The notes beneath the pieces were generated by a model. That model made no database searches. It worked only from the letters and a program-made list of their open reading frames with translations, and had not been told where the DNA came from. Below are positions 28,471 through 39,100 of a stretch of 64,000 nt of DNA, piece after piece (the stretch's first letter is position 1; the number at the start of each line of letters is the position of its first letter). A program made the position numbers and the translations under genes. This stretch comes from Secundilactobacillus folii. Its GTDB lineage: Bacteria; Bacillota; Bacilli; Lactobacillales; Lactobacillaceae. The DNA is taken from contig NZ_WNJO01000001.1 of the NCBI RefSeq assembly GCF_009720675.1, positions 248,001-312,000 on the forward strand, written 5' to 3'.

Positions 28471-29421
28471 TTTTTTAATTGGATGCGCTTTAAAGTATGT
28501 TTGAGTGTCCTTTGCATCCTGATTCAATTGTTTCACTAATGCATCAACGGAATCAAATTTAATCTCGCCCCGAAGTCGATAATCCCATTCAACAGTGACC
28601 ACTTCTCCGTAGATGGCGTCGTGAAAGTCTAGAAGGTACGCCTCCACAGTTACCGGTCGACCAGTCCCAAAAGTCACGTTGCGACCGATCGAAGTCATTG
28701 CTGGATACCACTGGTTGCCAACCTTAACACGGGTCACGTAGACTCCGATTCCAGGCAACCAGTACTTGGCATCGTGACTGACATTTGCCGTTGGGTAGCC
28801 TAGTGTTCGCCCACGGGCTTCCCCGTGAATCACGGTTCCAGTGGTCTTGTAGCGATAACCTAGCAGTTCATTAGCAGTGGCAATGTCACCGTCATCAAGG
28901 TTCCGTCGAATACGGGAGGAACTGATCTTTCGAGCCTCAATATCGGCTTCACTCACGGTCACGATTTCAAAACGTCCCTTGGCAAACTTTGGTAAATTAA
29001 CCATGGTAGCAACGTCTTTAGGACCGTATGTATGGTCAAAACCCGCCACCACGACTTGGGGGTGAAAAGCGACAAGGTATTGATCAACGAAAGTTTGGGG
29101 CGACTGAGCAGCAAATTGACTGGAAAAATTGACCTGATACACAATGTCAGCACCCAACTGTTTGAACAGTTCTAATTTTCTTGGAGTCACCGTTAAATAG
29201 CGGCTTCGTTTTGGACTCAGCTTTTCGTACACGATTGCTGGGTGGTGATCATACGTCAGAATGGCTAACGCCAGTCCACGCTCGTCAGCAATTGCCCGGG
29301 CTCGCCTAATGACCGCCTGGTGCCCCCGATGGACGCCATCAAAAAAGCCCATGGCTAGGACAACTGGCTGATCAACCACGTCACTGGCGGTCATGGGGTG
29401 ATGAATTTGAATCACTTGCAT
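28456..29421 (-). CDS. ribF: Bifunctional riboflavin kinase/FAD synthetase
   Basis: 321 residues. The N-terminal adenylyltransferase domain has GFFDGVHRGHQAVI and the late SSSRIRR. The C-terminal flavokinase domain has GEARGRTLGYPTANV, YVTRVKVGNQWYPAMTSIG and VTVEAYLLDF. It converts riboflavin to FMN and FAD. It follows truB by 17 bp, a pairing typical of Firmicutes. Its last codons contain the second CIRCE-like repeat of the adjacent hrcA operon. Confidence 0.96.
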   Translation of the reverse strand: MQVIQIHHPMTASDVVDQPVVLAMGFFDGVHRGHQAVIRRARAIADERGLALAILTYDHHPAIVYEKLSPKRSRYLTVTPRKLELFKQLGADIVYQVNFSSQFAAQSPQTFVDQYLVAFHPQVVVAGFDHTYGPKDVATMVNLPKFAKGRFEIVTVSEADIEARKISSSRIRRNLDDGDIATANELLGYRYKTTGTVIHGEARGRTLGYPTANVSHDAKYWLPGIGVYVTRVKVGNQWYPAMTSIGRNVTFGTGRPVTVEAYLLDFHDAIYGEVVTVEWDYRLRGEIKFDSVDALVKQLNQDAKDTQTYFKAHPIKKLALE

Positions 29422-29438
29422 AATATCGTCTCAACTTT

Positions 29439-30338
29439 CTATTTAATACTAAACATTTTTAAGGGCTTATAGCGATTTTTAACTAGTTGATAGAGACATT
29501 TGATCTGCCCATTGTACTTAAGCGAAATCACTGGTGCTGAGCTACCCACTTCATCCGGTAGCAACCAAACACCGTGTTGAACGACCGCCCAGATGTCATC
29601 AGCGATCTCGACGGTCGGGTATTCACTAAGCACGCGATCGATCGGATATAAGAAATTATCGCTGCCCTGTTCGAACTGACTCTTAACCTTAGCTAATGAG
29701 ATGGTTTCTTCAAGCTTAAACCCGCCACTTTCGATTCTAGTCAGAGCTGACATAACGGCTGGTACTCCTAATTTAGCGCCCACTTCAACCGCCAATGTTC
29801 GCACGTAAGTCCCTTTGGAACAGACCACTTCAAAATCAAAAGTTTGCGTCCCGGTCTCAACGTCAAAGTGGGATCGAGCAGTCCGGTCAAAAGCTGAAAT
29901 CGTTACCGTTCTAACGGGCCGTTCTACACTTTGACCCCGCCGTGCATACTCATAAAGTTTGCGACCATTAACTTTGACCGCAGAAAACATCGGCGGAACC
30001 TGTTTAAGTTCCCCCACCATCTTAGCCATCACAGCATCAATTTTAGCGTCATCAACCGGTTTATCCATCACTACCCGATCAATTTCCGGACCATCTAAAT
30101 CCTCAGTCTCAGTTGAAAATCCTAGCGTCACACTACCTCGATAGACTTTGCGATGGGTCATCAAGTAATCAACGACCTTCGTCGCGCTGCCCACACAGAT
30201 TGGCAGTACACCATCGACGTTGGGGTCCAAAGTACCTGAATGGCCAACTTTTTTCATGTGCAAAATATTGCGAATTTGGTTCACGCAGTCGTGACTTGTC
30301 ATCCCGCGCTCTTTATATAGTGGAATAATGCCGTCCAT
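29439..30338 (-). CDS. truB: tRNA pseudouridine-55 synthase
   Basis: 299 residues beginning MDGIIPLYKERGMTSHD. The catalytic block is KVGHSGTLDPNVDGVLPICVG with the nucleophilic aspartate in GTLDP. YRGSVTLGFSTETEDLDG and CSKGTYVRTLAVEVG confirm TruB. The C-terminus is a small PUA-like extension. It makes pseudouridine 55 in the T loop of tRNAs. Here it is separated from rbfA by a terminator and has its own extended -10, so truB-ribF is a separate transcript. Confidence 0.96.
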   Translation of the reverse strand: MDGIIPLYKERGMTSHDCVNQIRNILHMKKVGHSGTLDPNVDGVLPICVGSATKVVDYLMTHRKVYRGSVTLGFSTETEDLDGPEIDRVVMDKPVDDAKIDAVMAKMVGELKQVPPMFSAVKVNGRKLYEYARRGQSVERPVRTVTISAFDRTARSHFDVETGTQTFDFEVVCSKGTYVRTLAVEVGAKLGVPAVMSALTRIESGGFKLEETISLAKVKSQFEQGSDNFLYPIDRVLSEYPTVEIADDIWAVVQHGVWLLPDEVGSSAPVISLKYNGQIKCLYQLVKNRYKPLKMFSIK

Positions 30339-30378
30339 TAGTAACTACTCCATTTCGTATAAACTGTCTAACCTTGAC

Positions 30379-30387
30379 ATTATATCA
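30379..30387 (-). promoter_or_regulatory. Extended -10 promoter of truB-ribF
   Basis: Minus strand TGA-TATAAT about 40 bp before the truB start; the -35 (TTAGTC) is weak. Confidence 0.6.
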
Positions 30388-30504
30388 CGCCACGGGCAAT
30401 TGACTAAAGATTAAAAAGGGGCTGGCAAATTAATTACAGTTATTCTCTTTAAATAAATAACAAAAAGAGCTTATAAATGCACTTTTAATCAATCGATTCT
30501 AAAC

Positions 30505-30555
30505 AAAAATAAGCGAAATTCTCAGTTTGAATCACTGAAAATTTCGCTTATTTTA
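30505..30555 (-). terminator. Terminator of the rimP-nusA-infB-rbfA operon
   Basis: An AAAATAAGCGAAATT arm pairs with AATTTCGCTTATTTT, plus inner TCAG/CTGA with one mismatch. It lies 35 bp after the rbfA stop. Confidence 0.85.
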
Positions 30556-30589
30556 GTTTGAAACTTGAAACGACCATGTGATCATCTGA

Positions 30590-30949
30590 CTAAAGATCAG
30601 AGTCTTCTTGATGCAGCTTATTCAACAACTCATCGATCCGACTGCCATACTTAACGGACTGATCACGTTCAAAGGTCAATTCTGGCGTCTTGTAAATATT
30701 TAAACGGGAGCCTAATTCACTCCGAATCAAGCCGGTTGCTTTTGACAATCCTCGAGCAGCTTTTTCACCGTCGGATGCCTTGTCAGACAAGATGCTGTAA
30801 TAGATTGTTGCCTGCTGCAGATCACCCGTCACCTCAACGCCAGTCACAGTGATACCTTGAACCCGCGGATCACGGACCCGTTTAAGCAAAATATCATTGA
30901 CTTCACGCTGAATCTCTTGTTCAAGCCGTCCAACACGATAATGTGCCAT
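30590..30949 (-). CDS. rbfA: Ribosome-binding factor A
   Basis: 119 residues, the normal size, with the KH-like core [37 protein letters not shown] and the conserved [20 protein letters not shown] at the C-terminus. It helps mature the 5' end of 16S rRNA in 30S subunits, notably in the cold. It is the last gene of the rimP operon, 23 bp after infB, and is followed by a strong terminator. Confidence 0.96.
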   Translation of the reverse strand: MAHYRVGRLEQEIQREVNDILLKRVRDPRVQGITVTGVEVTGDLQQATIYYSILSDKASDGEKAARGLSKATGLIRSELGSRLNIYKTPELTFERDQSVKYGSRIDELLNKLHQEDSDL

Positions 30950-30972
30950 CTATTTCACACCGCCTTAGCTCT

Positions 30973-33579
30973 TTATTCGATTGGAACTTCCTTCATGACG
31001 TAAGCTTCGATCACATCGCCAACTTTAATGTCGTTGTAATTTTCAATGGTCAAACCTAATTCATGACCTTGCTTCACATCGGTTACATCGTCCTTAAAGC
31101 GTTTCAAACTGCCTAGTTTACCTTCATAGACCACAACTGAATCACGAATCAAACGAACGTCACTATCGCTTGAAACGTGGCCATCAGTGACCATTCCACC
31201 GGCAATTGTCCCCACTTTAGAGGCTTTAAAGATCTCCCGAACTTCAACTTCGCCGATCACTTCTTCTTCATAAGTTGGTTCAAGCTTACCCTTCATGGCG
31301 TGTTCAATTTCGTCGATTGCATTATAAATCACTCGGTGCAATCGAATATCCACGTTATCCTGGTCAGCCTGTGACTTTGCTTGTGGTGTTGGACGAACGT
31401 TAAAGCCAATGATAATGGCGTTACTTGCTTCAGCCAGTGTGACATCACTTTCGTTAATGGCACCAACAGCAGTATGAATAATGTTGACTCGAACACCTTC
31501 AACTTCGATCTTATTTAAACTGTTAGCCAAAGCTTCAACAGAACCTTGAACGTCGGCTTTGATGATCACGTCAACTTCCTTCATTTCCCCTTCCTTCATG
31601 GTATCAAAGAGGTTATCAAGAGTGACGGTATTCTTATTACGCCGTTCTTCCATCAAAGCATTCTTAGCCCGTTCTTCACCAGCAGCACGAGCGGTCTTTT
31701 CATCGTCAAATACAACGAAACGGTCGCCAGCTTCCGGAACATCGTTCAACCCGGTGATCTCAACTGGTGTCGACGGTTTAGCATGCTTGATAGCCTTGCC
31801 GTTTTCATTATCCATTGTCCGCACCCGACCAAAGGTGTTCCCAACAACGACTGGATCCCCAACGTTCATGGTTCCTTGTTGGATCAGCAGCGTTGCAACC
31901 GAACCACGACCCTGATCCAGTTTAGCTTCAATCACTGACCCAGCGGCATTTTGCTGTGGGTTAGCTTTTAATTCCATCACTTCAGCTTGCAACAGGATCA
32001 TGTCCAGTAATTCATCAATGTTCTTACCGAACTTCGCTGAAATTTGGACAAAGATCGTATCGCCGCCCCAATCTTCTGGAATCAAACCGTATTCAGTTAG
32101 TTGTTCCATGACGTGGTTCGGATTAGCGCCTGGTTTATCAATCTTATTGACCGCAACAATGATTGGTGTCTTGGCTGCCTTGGCGTGGTTGATCGCCTCA
32201 ACAGTTTGAGGCATGACACCATCATCAGCAGCAACGACTAGCACCGTGATATCAGTTATATCAGCACCACGAGCCCGCATTTCAGTAAAGGCGGCGTGCC
32301 CTGGAGTATCCAAGAAGGTGATCGTCTTGCCGTTATGCTTAACCTGGTAGGCACCAATAGCTTGCGTGATCCCACCAGCTTCACCAGCCGTAATATGAGA
32401 ATGACGTAGATGATCTAGCAAAGTTGTCTTACCATGGTCAACGTGTCCCATAATTGTAACTACTGGTGGCCGCGTTTCAAGGTGTTCCGTATTGTTAACT
32501 TCTTCTTCAAAAGTCTTATCAATATCAGAAACGTCCACTTCGACTTTTTCCTTGGCATCGATTCCGTATTCAGAAGCTAAGATCTCGATAGTATCCTTAT
32601 CTAGTGACTGGTTTTGATTGACCATGACACCCAGCATGAATAACTTCTTAACGATCTCAGCTGGTTCACGATGCAACAGTTTCCCCAGGTCTTGAGCATT
32701 CATTCCAACCTGGTAAACTAACGTTTCTGGGAGTGCCTTATTTTTCCGTTCTGGTGCCCCTTTATGCTGATTTGTTTCCTTGATTCGTTGGTTCTTCTTG
32801 TTGTACTTACGATTATTGTTCCGACGCCGATTGTTATTGCGGTTATTGCGGTTGTTATTGCGGTTTCCGCCCCCGTTATTCAGGCTGCCGCCAAAGCGTC
32901 CTGAACCGCTATGATTTCGGTTACTGTTCTGTGACCGGTTACTGTTGTTTTGAGTGCGATTATTATTTTGTGACCGGTTGCTGTTATTGCTTTGTGAACG
33001 ATTATTGTTGCTACTTTGTGACCGGTTACTGTTATTGCTTTGTGACCGGTTATTATTTTGGCTCCGGTTCCCATTATTCTGGTTATGGTTAGCTTGGTTA
33101 TGACTTTGCGTCCGGTTGCCACCGTTTTGAGTGCGGTTATTACTTTGAGTACTGCGATTTCCGCCCTGGTTACGATTGCCACTATTTTGACTGCGGTTTT
33201 CGCTGCTTTGGACACGGTTATTGCTTTGACTACGGTTATTTGAACTCTGATTACGGTGGCCGTTTTGACCACGATTATTGGTCTGACTTGACGATTGAGC
33301 ACTGCCATTTGAATGCGTCCGATTCCGCTGAGTTGCTGAGCTACTGTTTGACTGGCTCTTTTGACCAGCAGCTTGGGTAGCTTGAGCTGATTTAGCAGCG
33401 GGCTTAGCCGTCTTACTGCCCTTATTTGAGAAACTTTCTCGAAGTTGACGTTCCTCATTATCGCCTAGCGTTGACATATGATTCTTCACGTCAAAGCCCT
33501 TTTCTTGGGCTTTATCGATAATTGTTTTGCTCGATACGTTAAGTTCTTTAGCTAATTCGTAAATTCGCTTTTTGCCCAT
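30973..33579 (-). CDS. infB: Translation initiation factor IF-2
   Basis: 868 residues. The first ~55 form the IF2_N domain ([27 protein letters not shown]). Residues about 60-260 are a low-complexity linker of Asn, Ser, Gln, Arg and Gly with recurring NRSQ and NNR units. The second IF2_N domain follows, then the G domain with [20 protein letters not shown] and [10 protein letters not shown], and the C-terminal domains that bind fMet-tRNA. It brings initiator tRNA to the 30S subunit. It begins 4 bp after ylxQ in the same operon. Confidence 0.97.
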   Translation of the reverse strand: MGKKRIYELAKELNVSSKTIIDKAQEKGFDVKNHMSTLGDNEERQLRESFSNKGSKTAKPAAKSAQATQAAGQKSQSNSSSATQRNRTHSNGSAQSSSQTNNRGQNGHRNQSSNNRSQSNNRVQSSENRSQNSGNRNQGGNRSTQSNNRTQNGGNRTQSHNQANHNQNNGNRSQNNNRSQSNNSNRSQSSNNNRSQSNNSNRSQNNNRTQNNSNRSQNSNRNHSGSGRFGGSLNNGGGNRNNNRNNRNNNRRRNNNRKYNKKNQRIKETNQHKGAPERKNKALPETLVYQVGMNAQDLGKLLHREPAEIVKKLFMLGVMVNQNQSLDKDTIEILASEYGIDAKEKVEVDVSDIDKTFEEEVNNTEHLETRPPVVTIMGHVDHGKTTLLDHLRHSHITAGEAGGITQAIGAYQVKHNGKTITFLDTPGHAAFTEMRARGADITDITVLVVAADDGVMPQTVEAINHAKAAKTPIIVAVNKIDKPGANPNHVMEQLTEYGLIPEDWGGDTIFVQISAKFGKNIDELLDMILLQAEVMELKANPQQNAAGSVIEAKLDQGRGSVATLLIQQGTMNVGDPVVVGNTFGRVRTMDNENGKAIKHAKPSTPVEITGLNDVPEAGDRFVVFDDEKTARAAGEERAKNALMEERRNKNTVTLDNLFDTMKEGEMKEVDVIIKADVQGSVEALANSLNKIEVEGVRVNIIHTAVGAINESDVTLAEASNAIIIGFNVRPTPQAKSQADQDNVDIRLHRVIYNAIDEIEHAMKGKLEPTYEEEVIGEVEVREIFKASKVGTIAGGMVTDGHVSSDSDVRLIRDSVVVYEGKLGSLKRFKDDVTDVKQGHELGLTIENYNDIKVGDVIEAYVMKEVPIE

Positions 33580-33583
33580 AACT

Positions 33584-33898
33584 TCACTCTCCTTTTACAT
33601 TAACTAGTTCAATTAGTTTCCGAGCAAATCCAGGGTTTTTGACACCATAGGCGGTGCGATTCATCCCGGTTGCTTGGCTTAGTTGTTCCTTTGAAAACGT
33701 GGTAATTAAGTCGACATGGTAAAACGTGGCCTTATCACGTAACTTTTTCAAACTGCTTGCACCAGTATCACTTGCCACGACGGCAACTGAGATACTCTGG
33801 GCGCGAATGGCTTTTAAGACGAATTCCTCACCACTGACCAACTGGTTAGCACGCCGAACCAACCCTAAAAGCTGTAAAAAAGCGTCAGGCCTTGCCAT
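33584..33898 (-). CDS. ylxQ: L7Ae-family RNA-binding protein YlxQ
   Basis: I use the ATG of [19 protein letters not shown], which lies 14 bp inside the end of ylxR; the longer open frame upstream is the wrong frame of ylxR. The 104-residue protein has the L7Ae/L30e pattern: [34 protein letters not shown] and the C-terminal [18 protein letters not shown]. Members bind kink-turn RNA. The ribosome site is weak (GTGAG), so coupling to ylxR translation is likely. The exact cellular target is unknown. Confidence 0.9.
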   Translation of the reverse strand: MARPDAFLQLLGLVRRANQLVSGEEFVLKAIRAQSISVAVVASDTGASSLKKLRDKATFYHVDLITTFSKEQLSQATGMNRTAYGVKNPGFARKLIELVNVKGE

Positions 33899-34187
33899 CT
33901 TGGAATAACTCACGGCGCGCCTGTTGATGGTCCACGTAGTCCACCAAATCGTCATAGAACTGATCATCGATTTTAGTTTCAAAAACCTTATCAAAAGTGC
34001 GTTCCTTGCGTGCTTTCTTAGCAATGTCAACGTCCAGTGAAATGTAGGCGCCACGGCCCGACTTTTTCCCCGTTGGGTCCACCGACACGTTCTTATCTTT
34101 GTCACGAACGATTCGAACAAGGTCTTTTTTAGGCGCCATTTCACCGGTCACAATGTCTTTTCTCATTGGTACCTTACGTTTTTTCAT
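33885..34187 (-). CDS. ylxR: YlxR family RNA-binding protein
   Basis: 100 residues starting behind AAGGAGG. It carries the conserved core RKDIVTGEMAPKKDLVRIVRDKDKNVSVDPTGKKSGRGAY (positions about 7-47), with the family motif GRGAY. YlxR proteins bind RNA and have been linked to RNase P and transcription control in Firmicutes. It sits between nusA and ylxQ as in most relatives and overlaps ylxQ by 14 bp. Confidence 0.93.
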   Translation of the reverse strand: MKKRKVPMRKDIVTGEMAPKKDLVRIVRDKDKNVSVDPTGKKSGRGAYISLDVDIAKKARKERTFDKVFETKIDDQFYDDLVDYVDHQQARRELFQDGKA

Positions 34188-34201
34188 CTGTGCTGGCCTC
34201 C

Positions 34202-35455
34202 TTAATCGGTTGCGTCGTTATCCTCAGCGGTATCAGAATCACTGCTTTGATTTTCATCTAAAGCGGCATCGTCATCATTAGTTTCGTTGGTCTCATCACT
34301 ATCATCCGTTGAATCAGCAGCATCAGACGCTGTTTCACCCTGATCATCAGCGGTAGCGGCCTCTTGATCGTCGCCATTATCCGCCGGTGCATCATCATCT
34401 GAACGGTCATTAAACAACGTTTCAGCTTCTGACTCCGACTTGATGTCAATCTTATAACCCGTTAATTTAGCGGCTAAGCGGGCGTTTTGACCACGTTTAC
34501 CAATGGCTAATGACAACTGATAATCTGGGACGATCACCGTGCAAGCACGCTCGTTATTTTCGTCAAAGATCACGTCGATCACTTCAGCGGGGTTGAGAGC
34601 ATTCGCAATGAATTTTGCTTCATCATCCGTCCACTCCACAATGTCCATATTTTCGCCGTCCAGTTCCGAAACAATGGCTTGAACACGCTGCCCACGAGGA
34701 CCAACACTCGTCCCCACAGGATCAACATCCGGGTTGTTCGAACGAACAGCAACCTTAGCACGATCACCTGCTTCGCGGGCGATCGACATGATTTCAACCG
34801 TGCCATCGTAGATTTCAGGAATTTCCTGTTCAAAGAGGCGCTTTAACAAACCGGCATCCGTTCTGCTTACGAAGACCTGGGGACCCTTTGGTGCGTTTTC
34901 TACCCGGGTCACGTAAACCTTAATATGATCGTGCATGCGGTAAGTCTCATTAGGCATCTGATCTTGGCGGCTCATAACCGCTTCAACGTTACCTAGGTTA
35001 ACGTAGACAAAACGGTTATCCTGACGTTCAACTTCACCAGTGATGATTTCATTTTCGTACTGACTGTACTGATCATAAACCAAGGAACGCTCTGCTTCAC
35101 GAACCCGTTGCATAATGACCTGCTTAGCAGTCTGCGCAGCAATCCGACCAAAGTTCTTTGGTGTCACTTCAAACTTAATGTCATCGCCGATCTCGTAGCC
35201 GCGACTAACCTGTAATGCATCGTCCAAACTGACTTCCAGACGGGAGTCATATACTTGGTCAACGACTTTCTTAACGGCGTAAACGTGAACTTCACCCTTT
35301 TTCTGGTCAAAAGTGACCTCAACGTTTTGTGCCTGACCGTAATTACGCTTATAAGCTGAAGTTAAGGCAGCTTCAAGTGCGTCGATCACAATTTCCTTCT
35401 TGATACCCTTTTCCGTTTCTAGCGTGTTAAGAGCACCTAATAGTTCTTTACTCAT
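34202..35455 (-). CDS. nusA: Transcription termination/antitermination factor NusA
   Basis: 417 residues. The NusA_N domain (about 1-125) has KGIKKEIVIDALEAAL. An S1 domain (about 130-200) has GEVERQDNRFVYVNLG. Two KH domains include DPVGTSVGPRGQRVQAIVSEL and LAIGKRGQNARLAAKLTGYKIDI. A tail of about 70 residues, mostly Asp, Glu, Ser, Thr and Ala, replaces the acidic repeats of proteobacterial NusA. NusA binds RNA polymerase and modulates pausing and termination. It follows rimP by 22 bp. It could feed back on the terminator in its own operon leader, but that is inference. Confidence 0.97.
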   Translation of the reverse strand: MSKELLGALNTLETEKGIKKEIVIDALEAALTSAYKRNYGQAQNVEVTFDQKKGEVHVYAVKKVVDQVYDSRLEVSLDDALQVSRGYEIGDDIKFEVTPKNFGRIAAQTAKQVIMQRVREAERSLVYDQYSQYENEIITGEVERQDNRFVYVNLGNVEAVMSRQDQMPNETYRMHDHIKVYVTRVENAPKGPQVFVSRTDAGLLKRLFEQEIPEIYDGTVEIMSIAREAGDRAKVAVRSNNPDVDPVGTSVGPRGQRVQAIVSELDGENMDIVEWTDDEAKFIANALNPAEVIDVIFDENNERACTVIVPDYQLSLAIGKRGQNARLAAKLTGYKIDIKSESEAETLFNDRSDDDAPADNGDDQEAATADDQGETASDAADSTDDSDETNETNDDDAALDENQSSDSDTAEDNDATD

Positions 35456-35477
35456 TACTTGTAGTCTCCTTTAGCTA

Positions 35478-35951
35478 TTAAAACTTAATTGCTAATCTTG
35501 CTTTGGCAACGTTTTTTCGTGGAATGACCAGGTCTTTCATGCGACCCTTCAGGTTAACTCTAAGTCCCAATTCTGAGTCGCTGACCGAGGTCAATGTCCC
35601 TTCAAATGCCTTTTCACCATTCAGTTTCTGGTAGAGGGAAACGTGAATGTAATGTTCAACCGCCCGTTCATAATCAGCTTCTTTTTTCAGCGGTCGCTCA
35701 GCACCTGGAGACGATACTTCCAAGAAATACGCTTGGGGAATTGGATCGGGATCTAAGCTGTCCAGTTTTTCACTGACTTCATCACTGACCAGTGCGCATT
35801 CATCGATTGTAATGCCGCCTGGTTTATCAATGTAGAGTCGTAAGTACCAACTTTTCCCCTCACGAACAAACTCAACGTCTACCAATTCAAAATGATGAGC
35901 ATCTACAATCGGTTTCGCCAGAGCCGTAACAATATCAACGACGTTATCCAA
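35478..35951 (-). CDS. rimP: Ribosome maturation factor RimP
   Basis: 157 residues from TTG, with GGAGG placed six bases upstream. The protein contains [44 protein letters not shown] and [22 protein letters not shown], which define RimP. The C-terminal SH3-like domain follows. It helps assemble the 30S subunit. It is the first gene of the nusA-infB operon. A promoter, a terminator hairpin and a possible upstream ORF precede it. Confidence 0.95.
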   Translation of the reverse strand: MDNVVDIVTALAKPIVDAHHFELVDVEFVREGKSWYLRLYIDKPGGITIDECALVSDEVSEKLDSLDPDPIPQAYFLEVSSPGAERPLKKEADYERAVEHYIHVSLYQKLNGEKAFEGTLTSVSDSELGLRVNLKGRMKDLVIPRKNVAKARLAIKF

Positions 35952-35995
35952 TCTTTTACCTCCAATAACATTTTTCCATTAAAAAGAGCGAGCAT
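35903..35995 (-). CDS. Possible 30-residue upstream ORF overlapping the rimP start
   Basis: AAAGGAG stands nine bases before an ATG that opens a 30-codon frame ([19 protein letters not shown]...). It passes over the rimP ribosome site and TTG start in another frame and stops at 35903. Its start codon and part of its ribosome site lie inside the terminator hairpin. Translation would compete with hairpin formation. This is hypothetical; no conservation could be tested. Confidence 0.35.
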   Translation of the reverse strand: MLALFNGKMLLEVKDWITSLILLRLWRNRL

Positions 35996-36007
35996 CGCTG
36001 CTCACTC
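35981..36007 (-). terminator. Terminator/attenuator in the rimP-nusA leader
   Basis: Minus strand GAGTGAGC, loop AGCGAT, GCTCGCTC, then five T. It lies downstream of the rimP promoter, about 20 nt after the expected transcript start, and also ends polC read-through. Confidence 0.75.
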
Positions 36008-36031
36008 CTTTCCGAAATATCTACACTTCGT

Positions 36032-36060
36032 ATAATATCACAAATGGACCATAAACGCAA
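36032..36060 (-). promoter_or_regulatory. Promoter of the rimP-nusA-infB operon
   Basis: Minus strand TTGCGT (36055-36060), 17 bp, TATTAT (36032-36037) with extended TGA. It lies between polC and the attenuator hairpin. Confidence 0.75.
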
Positions 36061-36101
36061 ACTTGAAAGCCCGTGGTTATGGTAACCCAAGCGGCAATCA
36101 A

Positions 36102-39100
36102 CTACATCATATCGAATAAACTCAACTGATTTTCGTCCGGTAAACCATCCAACACGCCGTTTTCAGTCATAAATTCAATCAATGTTTTCGAAACCTTACC
36201 ACGCTTGGCTAGGTCTTCTTTGGATAAGAACGGTTTATCTTCACGGGCGGCCACGATTTGTTTAGCCACGTTTAATCCTAGCCCTGGAGCAGCGTTGAAC
36301 GGTGCGATCAACGTATCGCCATCGATCAGCCATTCACTAGCAGCTGACCTTTCAATGTCGATCATTTTGAACTTAAAGCCCCGTTCGAGCATTTCGTTAG
36401 CTAATTCGAGCACCGTCAGCAAATTCTTATCCTTGGCACTGGCGTCCATGCCCTCGTCGTTGATTTCTTTCATTTTCGACTTTACCGACTCCTTGCCACG
36501 AGCCATCGCAACAACGTCAAAATCATCGGCCCGGACTGAGAAGTAAGCGGCGTAGTAAACCAGTGGGAAGTATACCTTGAAGTAAGCAACCCGAAGCGCC
36601 ATTAAAATATACGCAGCAGCGTGCGCCCGCGGGAACATGTACTTGATCTTCAAGCACGAATCAATGTACCAGTCTGGCACTTCCGCCTCACGCATTTTAG
36701 CCTGCCAGTCATCCGGAATACCGCGACCGTGACGCACCGACTCCATTATCTGAAAGGCGGTCTCAGAATCTAGCCCCCAGTGGATCAAGTCGGTCATAAT
36801 GTTATCTCGGCATCCAATCACGTTAGCGATGGTGGCAGTCCCGTTCTTGATCAGTTCTTCTGCGTTACCCAACCACACGTCAGTCCCGTGAGATAAGCCG
36901 GAAATTTGTAGCAGTTCGGAATAGTTCTTAGGGTGCGTTTCTTCAAGCATCCCGCGCACAAAACGGGTCCCAAATTCCGGAACGCCAAGGGTCCCGGTTT
37001 TCGACTGGATCTGTTCGGGCGTCACCCCAAGCGACTCTGTCCCGGAAAACAACGCCATGACACCCGGATCGTCCATTGGGATCGTTTGGGGATCAATTCC
37101 ACTTAAATCTTGTAACGTCCGGATCATCGTCGGATCATCATGACCCAAAATATCAATTTTTAAAATGTTGTCATGGATCGAATGAAAATCAAAGTGGGTC
37201 GTTTGCCAAGCAGCATCTTGATCATCAGCGGGATATTGAATCGGCGTAAAGTCGTAAATATCCATGTAATCAGGCACAACAATGATCCCCGCTGGATGTT
37301 GACCCGTATTACGCTTAACACCGGTGACACCCTTAGCTAACCGGTCAACTTCAGCGTTTCGGAAATTCTGTTCGGTATCACGCTCATAGGCCTTGACGTA
37401 CCCATAACCGGTTTTATCCGCCACGGTGCCGATCGTTCCGGCCCGGTAAACGTTCTTTTCGCCGAACAGCACCTTGGTATAGTTGTGAGCGATCGGTTGG
37501 TAATCACCCGAAAAGTTCAAATCAATATCAGGTACCTTGTTTCCTGTAAACCCTAAGAAGGTTTCAAACGGGATGTTATGGCCATCGCCAATCATCAACG
37601 TACCGCACTTAGGACATTTCTTTTCGGGTAAATCAAATCCTGAACTGTATTCACCATTCGTAAAGAATTGCGAGTATTGACAGTTTGGACAGCGATAGTG
37701 AGGCGGCAACGGATTAACTTCAGTGATCCCCGTCATAGTGGCCACCAAACTGGAACCGACAGACCCCCGGGAACCAACCAAATAACCGTCCTTATTACTT
37801 TTATGCACTAAACGCTGAGCAATCAAGTAGATCACTGAAAATCCGTTACCGATAATACTTTTAAGTTCACGATCTAGTCGGTGCTGAACTAGTTCCGGCA
37901 GCGGATCACCATACCACTCGTGGGCGGTATTCATAGTCCGTTCTCGAATTTCGTCCTCTGCGCCTTCCATCCGCGGCGTATATAGCTTATCTTTCAGCGG
38001 ATGAACATCGTCGATCTCGTCAGCAATGGCATTCGTGTTGGTCACAACTAATTCCTGAGCCTTGTCTTCACCAAGAAACTTGTAATCATCAAGGAGTTCG
38101 TCAGTAGTTCGAAAATGAACGTCTGGTAACTCCTGTCGGTTCAGCGGGTTAGCCCCACCCTGAGAATTAATGAGAATTTTACGATAAATGGCGTCTTCTG
38201 GATTGAGGTAATGCGCATCACCCGTCACAACAACTGGTTTATCAAGCTCTTCACCCAGCTTAACCATGTTAGTCAGAATCTCTTCAAGGTTCTTACGGTT
38301 CTGGATCAGGCCTGAATCGATCAGCGGCTTATAAGCTGCTAACGGCTGCACTTCCAGGTAATCATAGAACTTAGCCTTCGTCCGCGCTTCGGCATAGCCC
38401 TTTTGCATCATCGCCGTGAAGACTTCCCCTGAATCACAGGCGGAACCGATCAGCAAGCCTTCGCGTAACCTCTCAATTTGACTTCGAGGCATTCGTGGCA
38501 CCCGGAAAAAGTAGTTAACGTTCGACATTGAAACCAACTTGAACATGTTTTTCAAACCAGTCTGAGTCTTAGCCAAAATAATGGCGTGAGATGGCCGAGC
38601 ATGTTTGAAGGCATCATTGTCACTCATATGATCGTTCAACTGGTCATGATACTTGATCTGATAACGATCCTCAGCATCTTTTAAGAAGAGATAGTTCAAA
38701 TGACCCGTTGATTCAGCATCGTAAATCGCTCGGTGATGGTGTTCCAATGAAACGTGAAACTTTTTCGCCAGTGTATTAAGCCGGTAACCACGTAAGTCTG
38801 GATATAAAAAGCGGGCCAGGGTCAACGTGTCGATAATCGGGTTGGAAACCTCCGGCATGTCATAGCGCTGATAACCAGCGTTCATAAAACCAATATCAAA
38901 GGTCACGTTATGCCCAACGATAATGGCATCACCATAAAACTTTCGAAATAGTTCAAAGACTTCTTTTTCGCTTTTTGAGCCGTGCACCATATCATCGGTG
39001 ATACTTGTCAGTTCCGTCGTTTGGTCAGACAAGTGAAAGCCCGGATCGATGAACTCTTCAAACTGATCAATGACTTCCTTACCCTGCATTTTAACGGCCG

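Noticed and set aside
32880-33458. 192-codon frame within infB and a CRISPR-like repeat appearance
   Set aside because: The repetition is in-frame coding for the IF-2 linker; units are degenerate, with no constant-length spacers.
33900-34144. Long N-terminal extension of ylxQ
   Set aside because: It is the out-of-frame reading of ylxR; the L7Ae domain begins at the ATG at 33898.
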